Source: Pagrus major | Taxonomy: Eukaryota; Chordata; Actinopteri; Spariformes; Sparidae | Assembly (NCBI RefSeq): GCF_040436345.1 | Contig: NC_133215.1 | Coordinates: 19,413,306 to 19,477,305 of the forward strand | Length of the DNA: 64,000 nucleotides | Reading direction: 5' to 3' | Part shown: positions 35,841-51,557 of the stretch, one piece after another | Layout: the number at the start of each line of letters is the position of its first letter | Numbering within the stretch: position 1 is the stretch's first letter | Made by a program: the position numbers and the translations under genes | Notes under the pieces: model-generated | What the model saw: only the letters and a program-made list of their open reading frames with translations | Database searches by the model: none | What the model was told of the DNA's origin: nothing

Positions 35841-37925
35841 TTGATAATGGCAAACTTGCTAGCAAACAGTTGCCCATTTACACACACACAGTAGACACAG
35901 GGCAACCCTTTTGTTCATTTGGAGTCATGTTTTTTGGCCAACCGAATAATGCAAGTCCAGAATTTACCTCCTTTTAGCTCCAACTAAACCGAAAAGGTAA
36001 AGCTGCAGGCCACACAACCAAAACAATGTGCTGAAAGACACTACAATGCATTATGTAAGAATTTTGGTTTTAAAACATTTTTAAAAATGTACTAAAATTA
36101 TCAACAGAATGTAAAGAAATAACAGTTCTGACATTATGTCAAAGACAGAGATTTCTACTGAAGTTAGCATGCTAACCACCTAGCTCAAACCTGTCCCGTT
36201 TCGTAATACCACCGCAACCTCACCGTCTGGACCGCTAACTGAGGTAACTAGTTACCGGTCACTCTACTGATATGCTGTTTGGAGTGACCTTTCTTCGACA
36301 TGTGGCCAATTCTTACATATTGCAACTTAAAGCCCACATGCCAGCATATTTTTACTCAGCACAGTTATCAAGCTAACTCCAGTAATCTCGCTTCATGATA
36401 CAGAACCCCAGTATTAGCTAACAGTTACCTAATAAAGAAGACCTAACACTCTCGGTCACCCCAGAGCTATGAATGCAATGAGTCAGATTATAGTGAAAAC
36501 AGAGGAACCCTCTCATAAGAGCCACATCCTTAACTTGAACAGCCAATGTCAGCAGATAAGGAAGAGGGGCCATGTGATGGTGTTAAGGACACAGCCATTG
36601 TGTGCTTTAGTGTTGACACATGACCACAAAGACAAAAAAATGAAATAACCATGGCATACCTTTGCAAAAAAACCCAACTGAGGCCTATTTCACGAATGCA
36701 CATATTACATGTGCACTCTTGCTTTTATAAATAACTACAGCAAAAGTAACAAAGATTGGTAATGGCAAAAAGAAAAAGCGTCAAACAAAAGAACCCTGCT
36801 TTACAGAGTAAAGAGTATCTCTTCATGTCTGATTTGTCTCTTTTTTGCTTGGTTTTCTCTCTCTCTCTGACACACTCGCACACAAAACAGTGAAGAGCTT
36901 TGCCAGCATTGACTGCCTCTCTCTCACCAAAACAGTGAACAAAACGTGTGATATTTTTTTTTTAAAAAGAGAGAGATAAGGGTTTTTTTTCTCTTCATTA
37001 CTAGTGGCCAGGTTACTTGTTCCACTGCAATTCAGATGCAGTTGCTCGACAAGAAGCCCATCCCCTGGACACGTGACGATGAAAACAAATTGTTCCAGGT
37101 AAACTGTAGCGTTAAGACCCATTCATACTATGGAGAGTACAGTCAGAGTGTGTGATTGTCATTGGGTTAGGGTGATGCACAGTAAAATGTGCAGAGATAT
37201 GAAAGGAGGCGAGGGATTAAGGATGCCTTGTAGTTGAAAAGACGGGTGATATTATTGAGTTCCGTTGTTCTGGCTACTGGCCACAACATGTTCCTGTAAG
37301 ACTTGTCGGCCCGCTGCGGACTTGATTTGGATGAAGGTTCCTTTGGAGTTCCATGTTATGGTGTCTCCTCAGCCTCCGATAACGACCTAGAGCACCAAAC
37401 CAACTGTTACAAAAGCACTGGGGTGTATTTTTTTTTTTGTTGTTGCAGGTGAAGTTGGCGGGGTGACAGTAGGTAACGTGTGAAAGTGTTTTTTTTTATC
37501 ATGGTCTGACTGTGCCATGTGCTTCGGTTAGGGAACATACAAGTGACAAAATTCCAGTTGTAGCTCACAGAATTCAATTTGAGAGTCCAGTCTCCAGCTC
37601 TAGGTCCAAAATCCATAATGCTGCACATGGCTGGTTCTCCCCTGACATCCCACAGGCTGGTGCTGCCGGTTAGTGTGGCTTGACAGTGTGCCAACTCGCC
37701 CGGAAGGTCACGGTTCAATGGTGAATTCACTCCAAAATCATGTGAGTGTCTAGATGCTGGATTTGTAAACAAGGGTGTAGAGAAAGTATGTGTTGGAGAA
37801 TGTGGGAGGATCAATGCTACCCTGTAAACAAAAATATTGGGAGTATTTGGGGAAGGGTAGTTTATTCAGGAGCTTGACAGCCATTGTGGTGCAGCAGTGA
37901 AGGTTTAAGATCAGCCGCAGTCGGG
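35841..37925. other. Region between the lipocalin array and the chic2 stop codon
   Basis: I see no protein gene. A short copy of the dispersed repeat seen in intron 5 of lipocalin copy 2 lies at about 36150-36335. A minus-strand AATAAA (TTTATT on the plus strand at 37861-37866), 60 bases past the chic2 stop, could end a short chic2 transcript. A longer 3' UTR reaching into this region is equally possible. The 99- and 135-residue minus-strand ORFs at 36823-37122 and 37407-37814 have no recognisable product and probably lie in UTR or intergenic DNA. Confidence 0.5.
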
Positions 37926-42579
<4,654 letters not shown>

Positions 42580-43572
42580 ATGATACGAAGTGAGCACTTT
42601 AAAATAATCTTTCAGGTGTTTAAAGAAGTGGCTCCTGCCCCCACAAGCGGTATTGTAACCGTGACACTTTTATCGTGTGTTTTGTTTGGCATCCAAACAT
42701 ATTTCAACTTCATCCCGGGTGTCTTCAGCGTTGGCGCCTCTGTTTTTCAAAATGGACACCTCCACAGACTTTTGACGTACCCTTTTTACCACAAAGACTC
42801 TGCCCAGCTTCTCCTGAGCATTACGACCCTGCTGTTTCTCGGTGGCAGCTTGGAGAAAGGTTTCGGCACTGTCCGTTTCCTGTTCTTGTTCCTGCTGCTG
42901 TCGACCACCACAGGCTTGTTTTACAGCTTCGTGGATCTCATGCAGAGTGACAGCGACCACAGTCACGCCGAGGGGCTGCTTCCTGTGGCCCTGGCATGTG
43001 TGGCTGTGACTACCATGCACACAAAAATGACTAGAGGATTCCTGTGTGGAGTCAGTTTCCCCACCATGGCTCTCCCCTGGGTGTTACTCCTCATCACCAC
43101 CGCCCTCATCCCTCACAGTGTGCTGCCCTGCAACATCATTGGCATCCTGGTTGGGTGGATGTATGGGAAAGGAAGGCTCTCTCTTGTGGACCTGACTGAG
43201 GCCAGAGCTGGTGTTCTTGAGAAGATGATGCCTTTCAGGTTGTTGAGGAGCATCAGCGGTGTTATGTTTGTACCTGCTTCCACAGAAGAGCGGAGGAAGA
43301 CCCTCCTTCCACAAATCAATCCAACACCAGGGTCCTACCCAGTCCAGGCTTACGCTCCACTGTCCAGCATTAACACTGCTGATCCCACAGCCAAGTTTTA
43401 TGAAGGCTGGCAGAATTCGATCAGCGCTCCTCTGTCCACTTCGACACCACCTCTCATTGCTCATGGACATGGCCCAGCACATAGCTTTGGACTAAGTCAT
43501 GGACACAGTTCAGAGCCGAGTTCTGGACACAGCTGCAACCACAACCACAACCATAGTCATGGTCAACAGTAG
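42580..43572 (+). CDS. rhbdd2: Rhomboid domain-containing protein 2-like, single exon
   Basis: This is one uninterrupted 330-codon reading frame. It matches recalled human RHBDD2 at several places: HRLLTYPF, a GTVRFLFLF-type helix after the first loop, and GLLPVALACVAVTT where human has GFTPVAFAMLGVTT. Further on come MPFRLLRSISGVMFV (human FPFSLMRRISVFKYV) and INPTPGSYPVQ (human LNPVPGSYPTQ). Several hydrophobic helices fit a six-helix rhomboid fold in Golgi/ER membranes. The GxSG motif of active rhomboid proteases is absent, so it is probably a pseudoprotease. The tail (about residues 293-330) is rich in His, Gly and Ser (AHGHGPAHSFGLSHGH, NHNHNHSHGQQ). Human RHBDD2 has introns and lies on chromosome 7; this copy has none. 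A poly(A) signal is at 43974-43979. Orthologue versus retrocopy cannot be settled here. Confidence 0.85.
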   Translation: MIRSEHFKIIFQVFKEVAPAPTSGIVTVTLLSCVLFGIQTYFNFIPGVFSVGASVFQNGHLHRLLTYPFYHKDSAQLLLSITTLLFLGGSLEKGFGTVRFLFLFLLLSTTTGLFYSFVDLMQSDSDHSHAEGLLPVALACVAVTTMHTKMTRGFLCGVSFPTMALPWVLLLITTALIPHSVLPCNIIGILVGWMYGKGRLSLVDLTEARAGVLEKMMPFRLLRSISGVMFVPASTEERRKTLLPQINPTPGSYPVQAYAPLSSINTADPTAKFYEGWQNSISAPLSTSTPPLIAHGHGPAHSFGLSHGHSSEPSSGHSCNHNHNHSHGQQ

Positions 43573-44676
43573 TTGTGGTTATTAATTTGATCGCTTTACA
43601 ACATTCCATAAGAGGCTTCTTCTATCAGCCGTGCTAATTTTTTTTATTGTTAAACACCTGTGGGCACCTGCAACATCTCTTGAGAATGGATTGTGTCATC
43701 TACAATGTAAAGAGCTTGGACACATTGTTAAAATGATTTTACAGTAGGCTTCGGAAGTATTTGTGGCGTGGTTGCTAGCCTGTATAAGGACATGATTTCT
43801 TTTTTATGTTAATGCTGGGTGACTTTTGTACATAAACTTTTTGTACCATTTCCCCTCCCTTTTTATATAAATGTTTACAAACAAAGTCTTCAGACAAAAA
43901 ACTCATTTACACATGAAGGGCTGTGTGCACATCCTGTACTATATTAAAAGTGTACTTTCATAGCAAGAAATTGAATAAATGCAATGATGCATTAAAGCTC
44001 CTGAAACTTGATTGATAAGCTCATGTCATAGTTAAGTGATCAAACAAATAAAAAAAAAACCAGTGCAATCAGGATCACAAAAAATATTCTTACAAAGTAC
44101 TTAAATATATTTAAAGACTCCCTCCAGACATGAATTAAGACACAAAAAACTCCCCCTTGCTCACTGAAAAAATCCAGAATCTTAAAGTGAAAATAGTTTT
44201 AACTACTGCAAAATACTTCTCCTGCTTTACTGAAATGTCCATTGATTTTTCTTTTCCATTAAAGTTTTGGCAGATTGAATACATTTTTTACCATTTAAAC
44301 CTTCAGTTATGTTCTTTTCAGTTTTTTAACTATTAATCTAGTTGGTTTACATGCCCCGAAAACAAGTGCTTGTTTGAGACTAACTTTCTCTTCCACAACA
44401 ATCATAAAGACACCGTTGATAGTTAGTTATACTTACATCATGGTGTTATTAGTGAACACCCATGTTTTAAAACCAGAGTGAATGGACTATCTCGTGTGCA
44501 TTCAAGTTTTGCTGTAATAGCGGTCAAATGTTGCTTCAATATTATTCTTCCTTTGTAAATTGAATTTTGTGTCGGTAAAAAGTTGAAAAAAAGTACATTG
44601 AAATCAGTGTCAAAGAAAGCAAAGAGACGGATTTAATCATTATGTAGTTTGGTTTAACTGACTCACAACAAAGACA
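43573..44676. other. 3' UTR of the RHBDD2-like gene and spacer to ociad1
   Basis: AATAAA at 43974-43979 is the likely end of the RHBDD2-like transcript. An A-rich tract (AAATAAAAAAAAAA) at about 44046-44059 follows about 80 bases later. The remainder is AT-rich with no gene. The minus-strand poly(A) signal of ociad1 (TTTATT on the plus strand) is at 44677-44682. Confidence 0.55.
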
Positions 44677-44786
44677 TTTATTGATCAAACTCTTACAGCT
44701 CAGTCACACTGGAGCACTATGGTCACTGAGCTGCCCACTGTTCCACAGTGTCATTGATGCCTTACATCTTGATTTCAAATAGGGAC

Positions 44787-47153
44787 TCATTCCTCCCAGG
44801 TGTCTCCATAAGCGTTCTTCACTGCAACATAAAGAGAGAAAGAGTTAGTCAGTCTTTTACAGATTCAAATAAAAACAACAGATGTACCTGAAAATTAACC
44901 CCTCAACTGTTCCCAACCCCGCAAGTATTTAACACATCCTCGCAGTAGCAGCTCACTCTCTTTCTTGGGTCTTGTCGGCTCCTTCTCAGGTGATGGTTTG
45001 AGCAGTGTCTCAGACTTATGTGTTAGCGTGACCTCGTAGTTCTCTCTGTTCTTCATCCGCAGATCTTCATAGAGGATGGCCTTCCTCCGGGGCTCATCAT
45101 CGTCCACACGTGACTCGACTGAAGCTGATAGGCACAAGGAAAGGGACAAAGAGGGTTATCTAGGAACACTGACAGAAAAGTTACTTAATGACATAGGGTA
45201 GCAAGGGAAGCCAGTTTTATTTTTAAAGCATGTTTCATACAGGGGTATATTCAAGGTGCTGTACGGGGAAGTTAAAACAACTTAGCAGTGATGAGAAGCA
45301 CATATCATAATAGGACATAATATCACCAGAAAGAGTTATTTCTTTTGACTTTTTCTACAACTTACCTGGTGCACTGTAGTCATCTGATCTGCCCATTTGC
45401 ATGACTGGCTCTGTATTGTAGCCTCTCTGGCCGGGGGTTCCTGCAGGTTGGAACATGGGGTCAAATGACAAGGTGTCTGGGTCACTCATCTCTGACTGAG
45501 CACCTTTGAAACTGCGGAGTAGAGAAGAAAAATGGTCAAGGGGTGGTTGGTAGATAAAAACATAGAGTATCACAATTAATTGTGTGTGTGGTGCTCACTT
45601 TGGTGGAGGCAGCCCTTGCCTCTGTCTGAGGGACTCTCCCAGAGGGGAGTTCGACAACCTCTTGAACTTCTCCTGGCACTCCTTCATGTACGTCATTTTC
45701 CCAAACAGGTAGCCACAGAAGCCAGCAACTGGAGGGACAACCATACTCTAATAAATAATTACACATGCATGTGACACACTTTTAAAAAGGGACAGTTCAT
45801 CCAAAATCAAAAACACTACTTACCTGTAGGTATTTAGCCATATTGTTTTGGTGCGAGTTGCTGAGATTTAGAAACAGAACTACGCCTGCCGACTGTATCA
45901 CCGCGCAGAAGGGAGCATGCATCTACTCATGGACGAGAGGCCAGCTAACTGACCTAGCTAATGTTACAGCTCAGCAGAGGAGTACGCCATTAATGTTTAC
46001 ATCCTGAGCTGTCACAAGCAGGTGCCTCTCAACCATGAGTAGATGCACATTTCCTTCTGCGTGGTGACACAGTTGGCAGGTGTCGTCCTGCAGAAAGAAA
46101 ATAATTCCTACATGAACTGCTCACAACAAGGTCTGTTTTTCTAATGTATTTCATGGAGTGCCATCTAGTTCCAATTGATAGGAGAGAAGGCAGACATCTC
46201 TACAGCCAGTGTCTCCAACTCACACCAAAGTTTAGATGGATAAATAGCAATACAGGTAGGAATTAATATATGTTTTTGATTTTGGGGTAAACTGTCCCTT
46301 TAATACCCCAGTAACAATTATGTGACATTATTTTGGCCATGGCCTGGACTGGCAAAAGTTCAGACATTTGCATCATTTCCTACAGTATTGTCTCTTGCAC
46401 ACTAATGATAAACATGTACAACATATATTAACTCTATTCAGTTGTTGTGAGGCGGCTGAGTGTGTTGTCTCTCAGCTTTACATTCATGAACTTACAGGCC
46501 AATTTGGGTATAGATCCAAACCTCGGAGACGCAGACAGAACCCCTGCAAATTTAAACAGCACAAGATCGATTTTAAGTTCAAGGTGTGTTTATTTGATCT
46601 TTTTACAGATATTTTGTCTACCATTATTCGTAGTGTTACCTTTGGAAACAAGGGCTTGAGTGACAACGATGCTGATCGCAGATAAGGGCACCGCTGTGGA
46701 AGAGAGCATGTTGATGTCAGACATCTTTACGCCTTTTTGATTTGATATTAACATGGCATCATTAATCTGACCTGTGTATGGCAGACATGAACTTACACCT
46801 GTACCAAAAGCTCTCGTGGTTGCACTCCTGAAACACTTTCCTCTCTTCATCTGTGGGGATGTAGCCTAATCCAGCCTGCAGTTAAACACACATAACACCA
46901 GCATTAACTTTAACATCCTTTACTGATTCAAGACTTGTTGGCAAGCCTTACAGACACACTAATGAGATTTAATCAGCAGACAACACCTCGGGCCGTATCT
47001 CAAGGAGGCGGTTACAACCCACAGTTCATCCAAAGTTAACGCTAGCCAGCTAACACGTTAGCATCTTGTCTGATAAGGCGCGTGTATCGGTGTGTTTACC
47101 TGTCCTCCCGTTTGCTGTCGACCCTCCGTTAAATCTGTGGTGGCGGATGACAT
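44787..47153 (-). CDS. ociad1: OCIA domain-containing protein 1 (ociad1, asrij)
   Basis: OCIAD1 is a small membrane protein of endosomes and mitochondria, tied in other animals to stem-cell maintenance, JAK/STAT signalling and mitochondrial complex assembly. Eight exons on the minus strand, in coding order: 47153-47100, 46875-46797, 46693-46640, 46543-46496, 45728-45599, 45511-45366, 45124-44957 and 44821-44787. They total 237 residues (human 245). The OCIA domain runs through exons 2-5: YIPTDEERKVFQECNHESFW, then VPLSAISIVVTQALVSKG, PRFGSIPKLAFAGFCGYLFG and YMKECQEKFKRL. The C-terminal conserved block is KNRENYEVTLTHK, and the end AYGDTWEE matches human KYGDTWDE. The exon 2 donor was set at GTAAGT because the frame into VPLS needs it. 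A poly(A) signal is at 44677-44682. Intron 4 is mostly filled by a MITE. Confidence 0.95.
45782..46303. mobile_element. MITE in ociad1 intron 4
   Basis: About 520 bases lie between inverted ends of roughly 30 bases: AAAGGGACAGTTCATCCAAA on the left, and TTTTGGGGTAAACTGTCCCT on the right. TTAA flanks both sides (45782-45785 and 46300-46303), which could be a target-site duplication of the TTAA type. An inner inverted pair (GCATCTACTCATGG and CCATGAGTAGATGC) gives further fold-back potential. No transposase is encoded. It is a common teleost element type, present here in an intron with no sign of damage to flanking exons. Confidence 0.75.
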
Positions 47154-48539
47154 GTTGACGGCGATGTCGCTGCTAATTAAAGCTTTAAAAGCATGTGAAA
47201 TAACAGACTTGAAGCCACTCGGCGGTCGGACTTCGTCTGTGTTTGGTACAATGTCATTGCTCCAGCTAACACTGACGTGACCCGGAAATAATAATAATAA
47301 TAAAAAAAGTCATTTGTACGTTAGAAAAATGTTCTTCTTCTTACTGATCCAGTAAACAACCAGACACAATAACAGGGCAAAGACATTTTCAGTCATACAT
47401 TTCTGTTTTAGTGATGTACAAATCCTGAAATATTGAGCTTTTATTTTGAAAGTTCAAGACTCAAGGTTTTAAAGTGTCGAACTACGCCCTCTAGTGGGTG
47501 TGCCAAATAATCCAAGCATAATAATGGAAACATTAGCTTTATACTACATCAGATGGTAATACAGAGTAGAAGTAACGTATCTCACATTATATTACATTGC
47601 CTTATATTACTTAAACCACTATTTAATATTACTATATTACTGTTATATTGTTCTAATTGCATTTTCATGTTGTATGCTATATTGTGGTGGTATTCTTTCC
47701 GTTTTATTACATATATATCATAGTAATGTGTAGTTACTTTATAGTGTGTGCGTATAACATAAACTTCAAATATACTAAATAACACTGTACGCTTTAATAT
47801 ATTCTTATTTCTACTGATGTATTTATTCAGACTTATACCCACATACTGTACCTTATTTGGGCCTATATGTAGTTGCCAGAGTTGCAAAGCTGGACTTATA
47901 TTGAGTCTATGAAATTGTAATGCATATATTGTACTTTATATAGCTTTTTATATTCATCGCTCATTTTCTCTAATTAAATAAAGAAGTGAATAGTTTAATG
48001 AACTATCTCATAGTCTGCTTCTGTGCTGCTGTGACATGTGGGGTTTACTTTATTATTCTAACATACAGGAAGATATGGTATAAATGAAAGGACTATGTAA
48101 AAGAATTGCTCCAGCCAGGTGATGGTCAGAAATAAAAGCACTGGTTTCGTCCATATAGTATTGACTACAATATATCAGTGTTCAAAAAGTAAAACAAATA
48201 CAGTAAATTAGGTTCTTTGTGTCTGAATAATGTCAAGAAGATACCAAAAAGAACAAAGTAGTACAATGTTGTAATAGCATTTAATGATGCCTAGGTGATG
48301 CTGTTGCACTTGCACAAGGTTAAGAAGACTTTGCCTCTAACATGTGGTTTCGTGAAGTAGATAAAACACCTTTAATGCTTTACTCCAAACTTGGTAACAC
48401 GGAGGACTAAAGACACAGTGCATCTGTTTATGCAGAGCAGCTCGAGAGACGCAGCTCGAGAGACGAAGAGACTAGATCACAATCAACAGGCTAAAATGTA
48501 TTGATAAAACTAAAAATAGATGTGTATTTTTTTCCTTTG

Positions 48540-48986
48540 TTGCCCCAGTTTATCATCCATTAAATTTTACTGGGGACATCACATGACAGGAAGTACAAGA
48601 CTGAAATTAATTTGTGCCAGATCTGCGCCTGACAGGTGGTTCAATTTTGTCCTCAGGTCACACCACAGCGTCAGAGCTCTCAGGGAGCAGTTTGGTCCAT
48701 TTGGCCGATCACATGGTTAGCCTATTTGGCTGCATTGGGATGCAGAGGGGCACCTGTGGACAATCATTACGGGACCTTGGGTGACAGTTGGGTCAGTGTG
48801 GGGTCACTCGATCTCACCAGATGGGCGCTTAGGCCACTCTGTGGGTGCCTCTGGTGTGACATGTTGGATCATGGCTGCAATTCACCTGCTGACCTAACCC
48901 TGAGACATTTACACTGATGTTTCAAAATGTCATAATGTCTATTAATGTGCTTTAGCCCCAATAAATAAACAAAAAAAAAAAAAAAT
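48540..48986 (+). other. Candidate retroposed segment ending in a poly(A) tract
   Basis: A GC-richer block (about 48600-48910) in AT-rich surroundings ends with AATAAATAAAC and then a run of about 15 A residues (to 48986). This is the layout of a retroposed transcript or SINE-like copy. An ORF of 93 codons (48636-48917) lies inside but matches no family I recognise. GTTGCCCCAGTTTAT near 48540 and GTTGCCAGTTCAT just after the A tract look loosely alike, but they are imperfect and not flush with the tract, so they are not a convincing target-site duplication. Confidence 0.4.
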
Positions 48987-49869
48987 CCCTCAGTTGCCAG
49001 TTCATTTGGTACACCTCGCTAAAACAAATACTGTTTTAGAGAGTCATTGTGGAGGCTGCAGTTTGTGGTGCTGTTGAAATATATTGCAGGTTTTCTGTTA
49101 TTTTGCCCATTTATATGAATGAGGGTTGGCCGTACAACAGAATCACCTCTCATGAATGTAATATTTATAGAGGGCTATTTAATTAGACTGTATTATTTTT
49201 AGGTGTAATAAATTGCATATTAGGGTATAAATCATGGTATGGAGCATGGAAGTGTTCATTCATATTTCAACTGGGAAAGTCATGAGGTAGAGCGACAAAC
49301 AGGAAACTTAGAATTTAAAAAAAAAATAATAAAAAGGCAAAATTAGTAAAATAATAAAACCTTAAGTTAAAAAAGCAATTAACATTTAAAACAAGAACAG
49401 CTGGAAGTGAAATAAGATAAAATGAATTCTGCCCTGAGGCCAGAAATTTGATAAGCTTTAGATTGTTCTGCATTTTGTTCCAGGTTGCAGATGCACCACG
49501 GAAACTTGATTTCAAAGTTCAGTAAAAGCAGCTGGCACCTGCAATATTATTTGGTAATTTGAGAGTGTTCGATAAGCGCCCACGTCAAACGAGAGTGCCA
49601 CCCAACCTTAACTTACAGCTCGCAATAACGAGTATTATAATCAACAGTAATAAATCTTAGTACAGAATGATAAATGGTAAACAAGGACTTTAGAGTCGCT
49701 GCTGAATCATGCATGTGTAGAATGTCACCTTAAAGCAACGCTGATAGGAACGTTCCCTCAATAAGCATCACACAGAGGGAAACATGTTTTTATTCCTGTA
49801 GTAGAATGATATGACGTGACATTTTACAGTAAATATGTATATATCTGCAAATATCATGGTAGGTTGGTG

Positions 49870-50196
49870 GTAATTACCAAGCAACGTATTTGAAATTCTA
49901 ATTTAATAATACAATTCTGCTATTTTCCAGTAAGCAGTAAATAAATAGCTGATCATTTCTTTAATACATTTCCTGGGAACAACTGGTTTCTGCTTAACTT
50001 CTGCTCATCATGCCATCTTAGCTTCTGACTAGTTTCTGTCTAACTTCTGCAGGTCAGTAAATTTAGGTACAATTTTAAACAATTTTTTAGAGTTATACAA
50101 CATAAATGAATAGTTATTATTATTTGAGACAACACTACATCAACAATGAAATCAATAACAGTAAAAAAGTTAATATTTAGAATAATTTGTGATCTC

Positions 50197-50259
<63 letters not shown>

Positions 50260-50555
50260 CAGAATAAGAGAGAGAGAGATTCTGATTCTTGATTGTTGAA
50301 TTGTTGAGAGTGTAAATGGTTAAAACATTTACTTCAATTTACAGTAACAACCGACTTGGGGAAGTTAGAGAGAAACTAGTCGGAAATTAAAATGACATGT
50401 TCAGCAGAAGTTAAGCAGAAACTAGTTGGAAGTTCCACGGAAATATATTTAAGAAATCAGCAGATATTTATCAACTGCTTGTTGGAAAATAGCAGAATAT
50501 TATTATTAACAAAATGTTTCAATACATTTTGAGGTAATTATTGTGGTAATTTAGG
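49870..50555. mobile_element. Fold-back element with arms of about 190 bases
   Basis: The left arm (about 49870-50060) and the right arm (about 50340-50555) are inverted copies of one another. On the left, CTGCTATTTTCCAGTAAGCAG, then GGTTTCTGCTTAACTTCTGC and GACTAGTTTCTGTCTAACTT. On the reversed right arm, CTGCTATTTTCCAACAAGCAG, then AGTTTCTGCTTAACTTCTGC and GACTAGTTTCTCTCTAACTT. The loop carries a (TG)29 microsatellite at 50201-50258. Each arm also holds an internal direct repeat of the GACTAGTTTCTGCTTAACTT unit. No coding sequence. It is consistent with a MITE or fold-back transposon; the family was not determined. Confidence 0.75.
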
Positions 50556-51557
50556 GCTAGTTTCAAAGACAAACATGGTGCTCGACCTGTGAAATAAAGT
50601 ATTACAAGGGGCTCCTATGCATTCAGATGTAAAAGTGCAGTGGTAGGGACTGCATGTGTGTGTGTGTGTGAGCCAAAGAGGATGGTGATCCCCCCTTCCT
50701 GTCCTCACCTAATATTATCAGGTCACAACTTCCATGGAAAGTCAATGCATCAGTGTGGCCTGGGCTGACTCTCTCTCCTCTACATCCTCTCAGGCAGCAT
50801 CAACTGATTCACAGGCCTAAACTTAGGTCATTGATATTTTGAAGTATTGAACAATGGGGAGCTTTATTAGGAGAATCAATAGATTGCTGCAGAAAAATCT
50901 CATTGTGTGCCCAAAATAGAACACACCCACATACACTGTATGACACAGTGCACATCCTGCAACCCCCCACCCCCATGTGGTCTATCTGTTGTTGTGGGAT
51001 AAACCTTTGCCAGGGGAGCCATTCTCTCTGCCACTCCTCTCCCATGGTTAAGGTCCACCAGCTGGAGGTATCATCACTCTCAGGGCTGCGCAATGCAGAT
51101 GTAACGGAGTAAATAGAGGGTTTTTCAAGAGTTACAGGCAGTTCTTTCTCTGCGGGAGCTTTGATTTTAAATGGATGGACACATTTGCAACTGGAACAAA
51201 CAAAAGAAACTTCTTATGAATCTGAGGCATACAACCAGTAAGGTGTAACAGCAGGTGTAGGTTCAGGTAAAGGTAGAGACCACCAATGTAAGACTTATCA
51301 GGTACCATGTGAGTTGGATTGCGACACAACCTGCAGAGAGATTACAACAGGTGAGATGAATCAAGGTTTGAAAGGTGTGTTCGCCTTATCTATGACACGG
51401 TAGTGTTCCTGGTGATGTGAGAGCTGCACATCAAACTCCACGGATTCCTCCCACCCACCCGTCCACCCCCACCTCCTCCAAACTTCTACTCTTACCTGCC
51501 TACCTGGAGGCAGTATTTCTAAAGCTGCAGCCCAGGTGAGCTCAGCACACAAGGAGC

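Larger units (their letters stand above)
47154..51557. other. Gene-free region between ociad1 and slc34a2
   Basis: I see no conserved exon in this 4.4-kb interval. The first 120 bases upstream of ociad1 are CpG-containing and likely hold its promoter. The rest is AT-rich, apart from the GC-richer segment at 48540-48930 and the inverted-repeat element at 49870-50555, listed separately. From about 51360 to 51557 the sequence is GC-richer and pyrimidine-rich and is the probable slc34a2 promoter/5' UTR. Confidence 0.5.

Noticed and set aside
35566-35844. 92-residue ORF with an apparent hydrophobic stretch
   Set aside because: It lies almost entirely within the MITE at 35480-35840; such ORFs are a property of the repeat.
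37407-37814. 135-residue minus-strand ORF downstream of chic2
   Set aside because: It has no family resemblance and lies just past the chic2 stop, so it is more likely UTR or intergenic sequence.
42670-43482. Antisense ORFs of 116 and 132 residues within the RHBDD2-like gene
   Set aside because: They are shadows of the conserved plus-strand coding frame.
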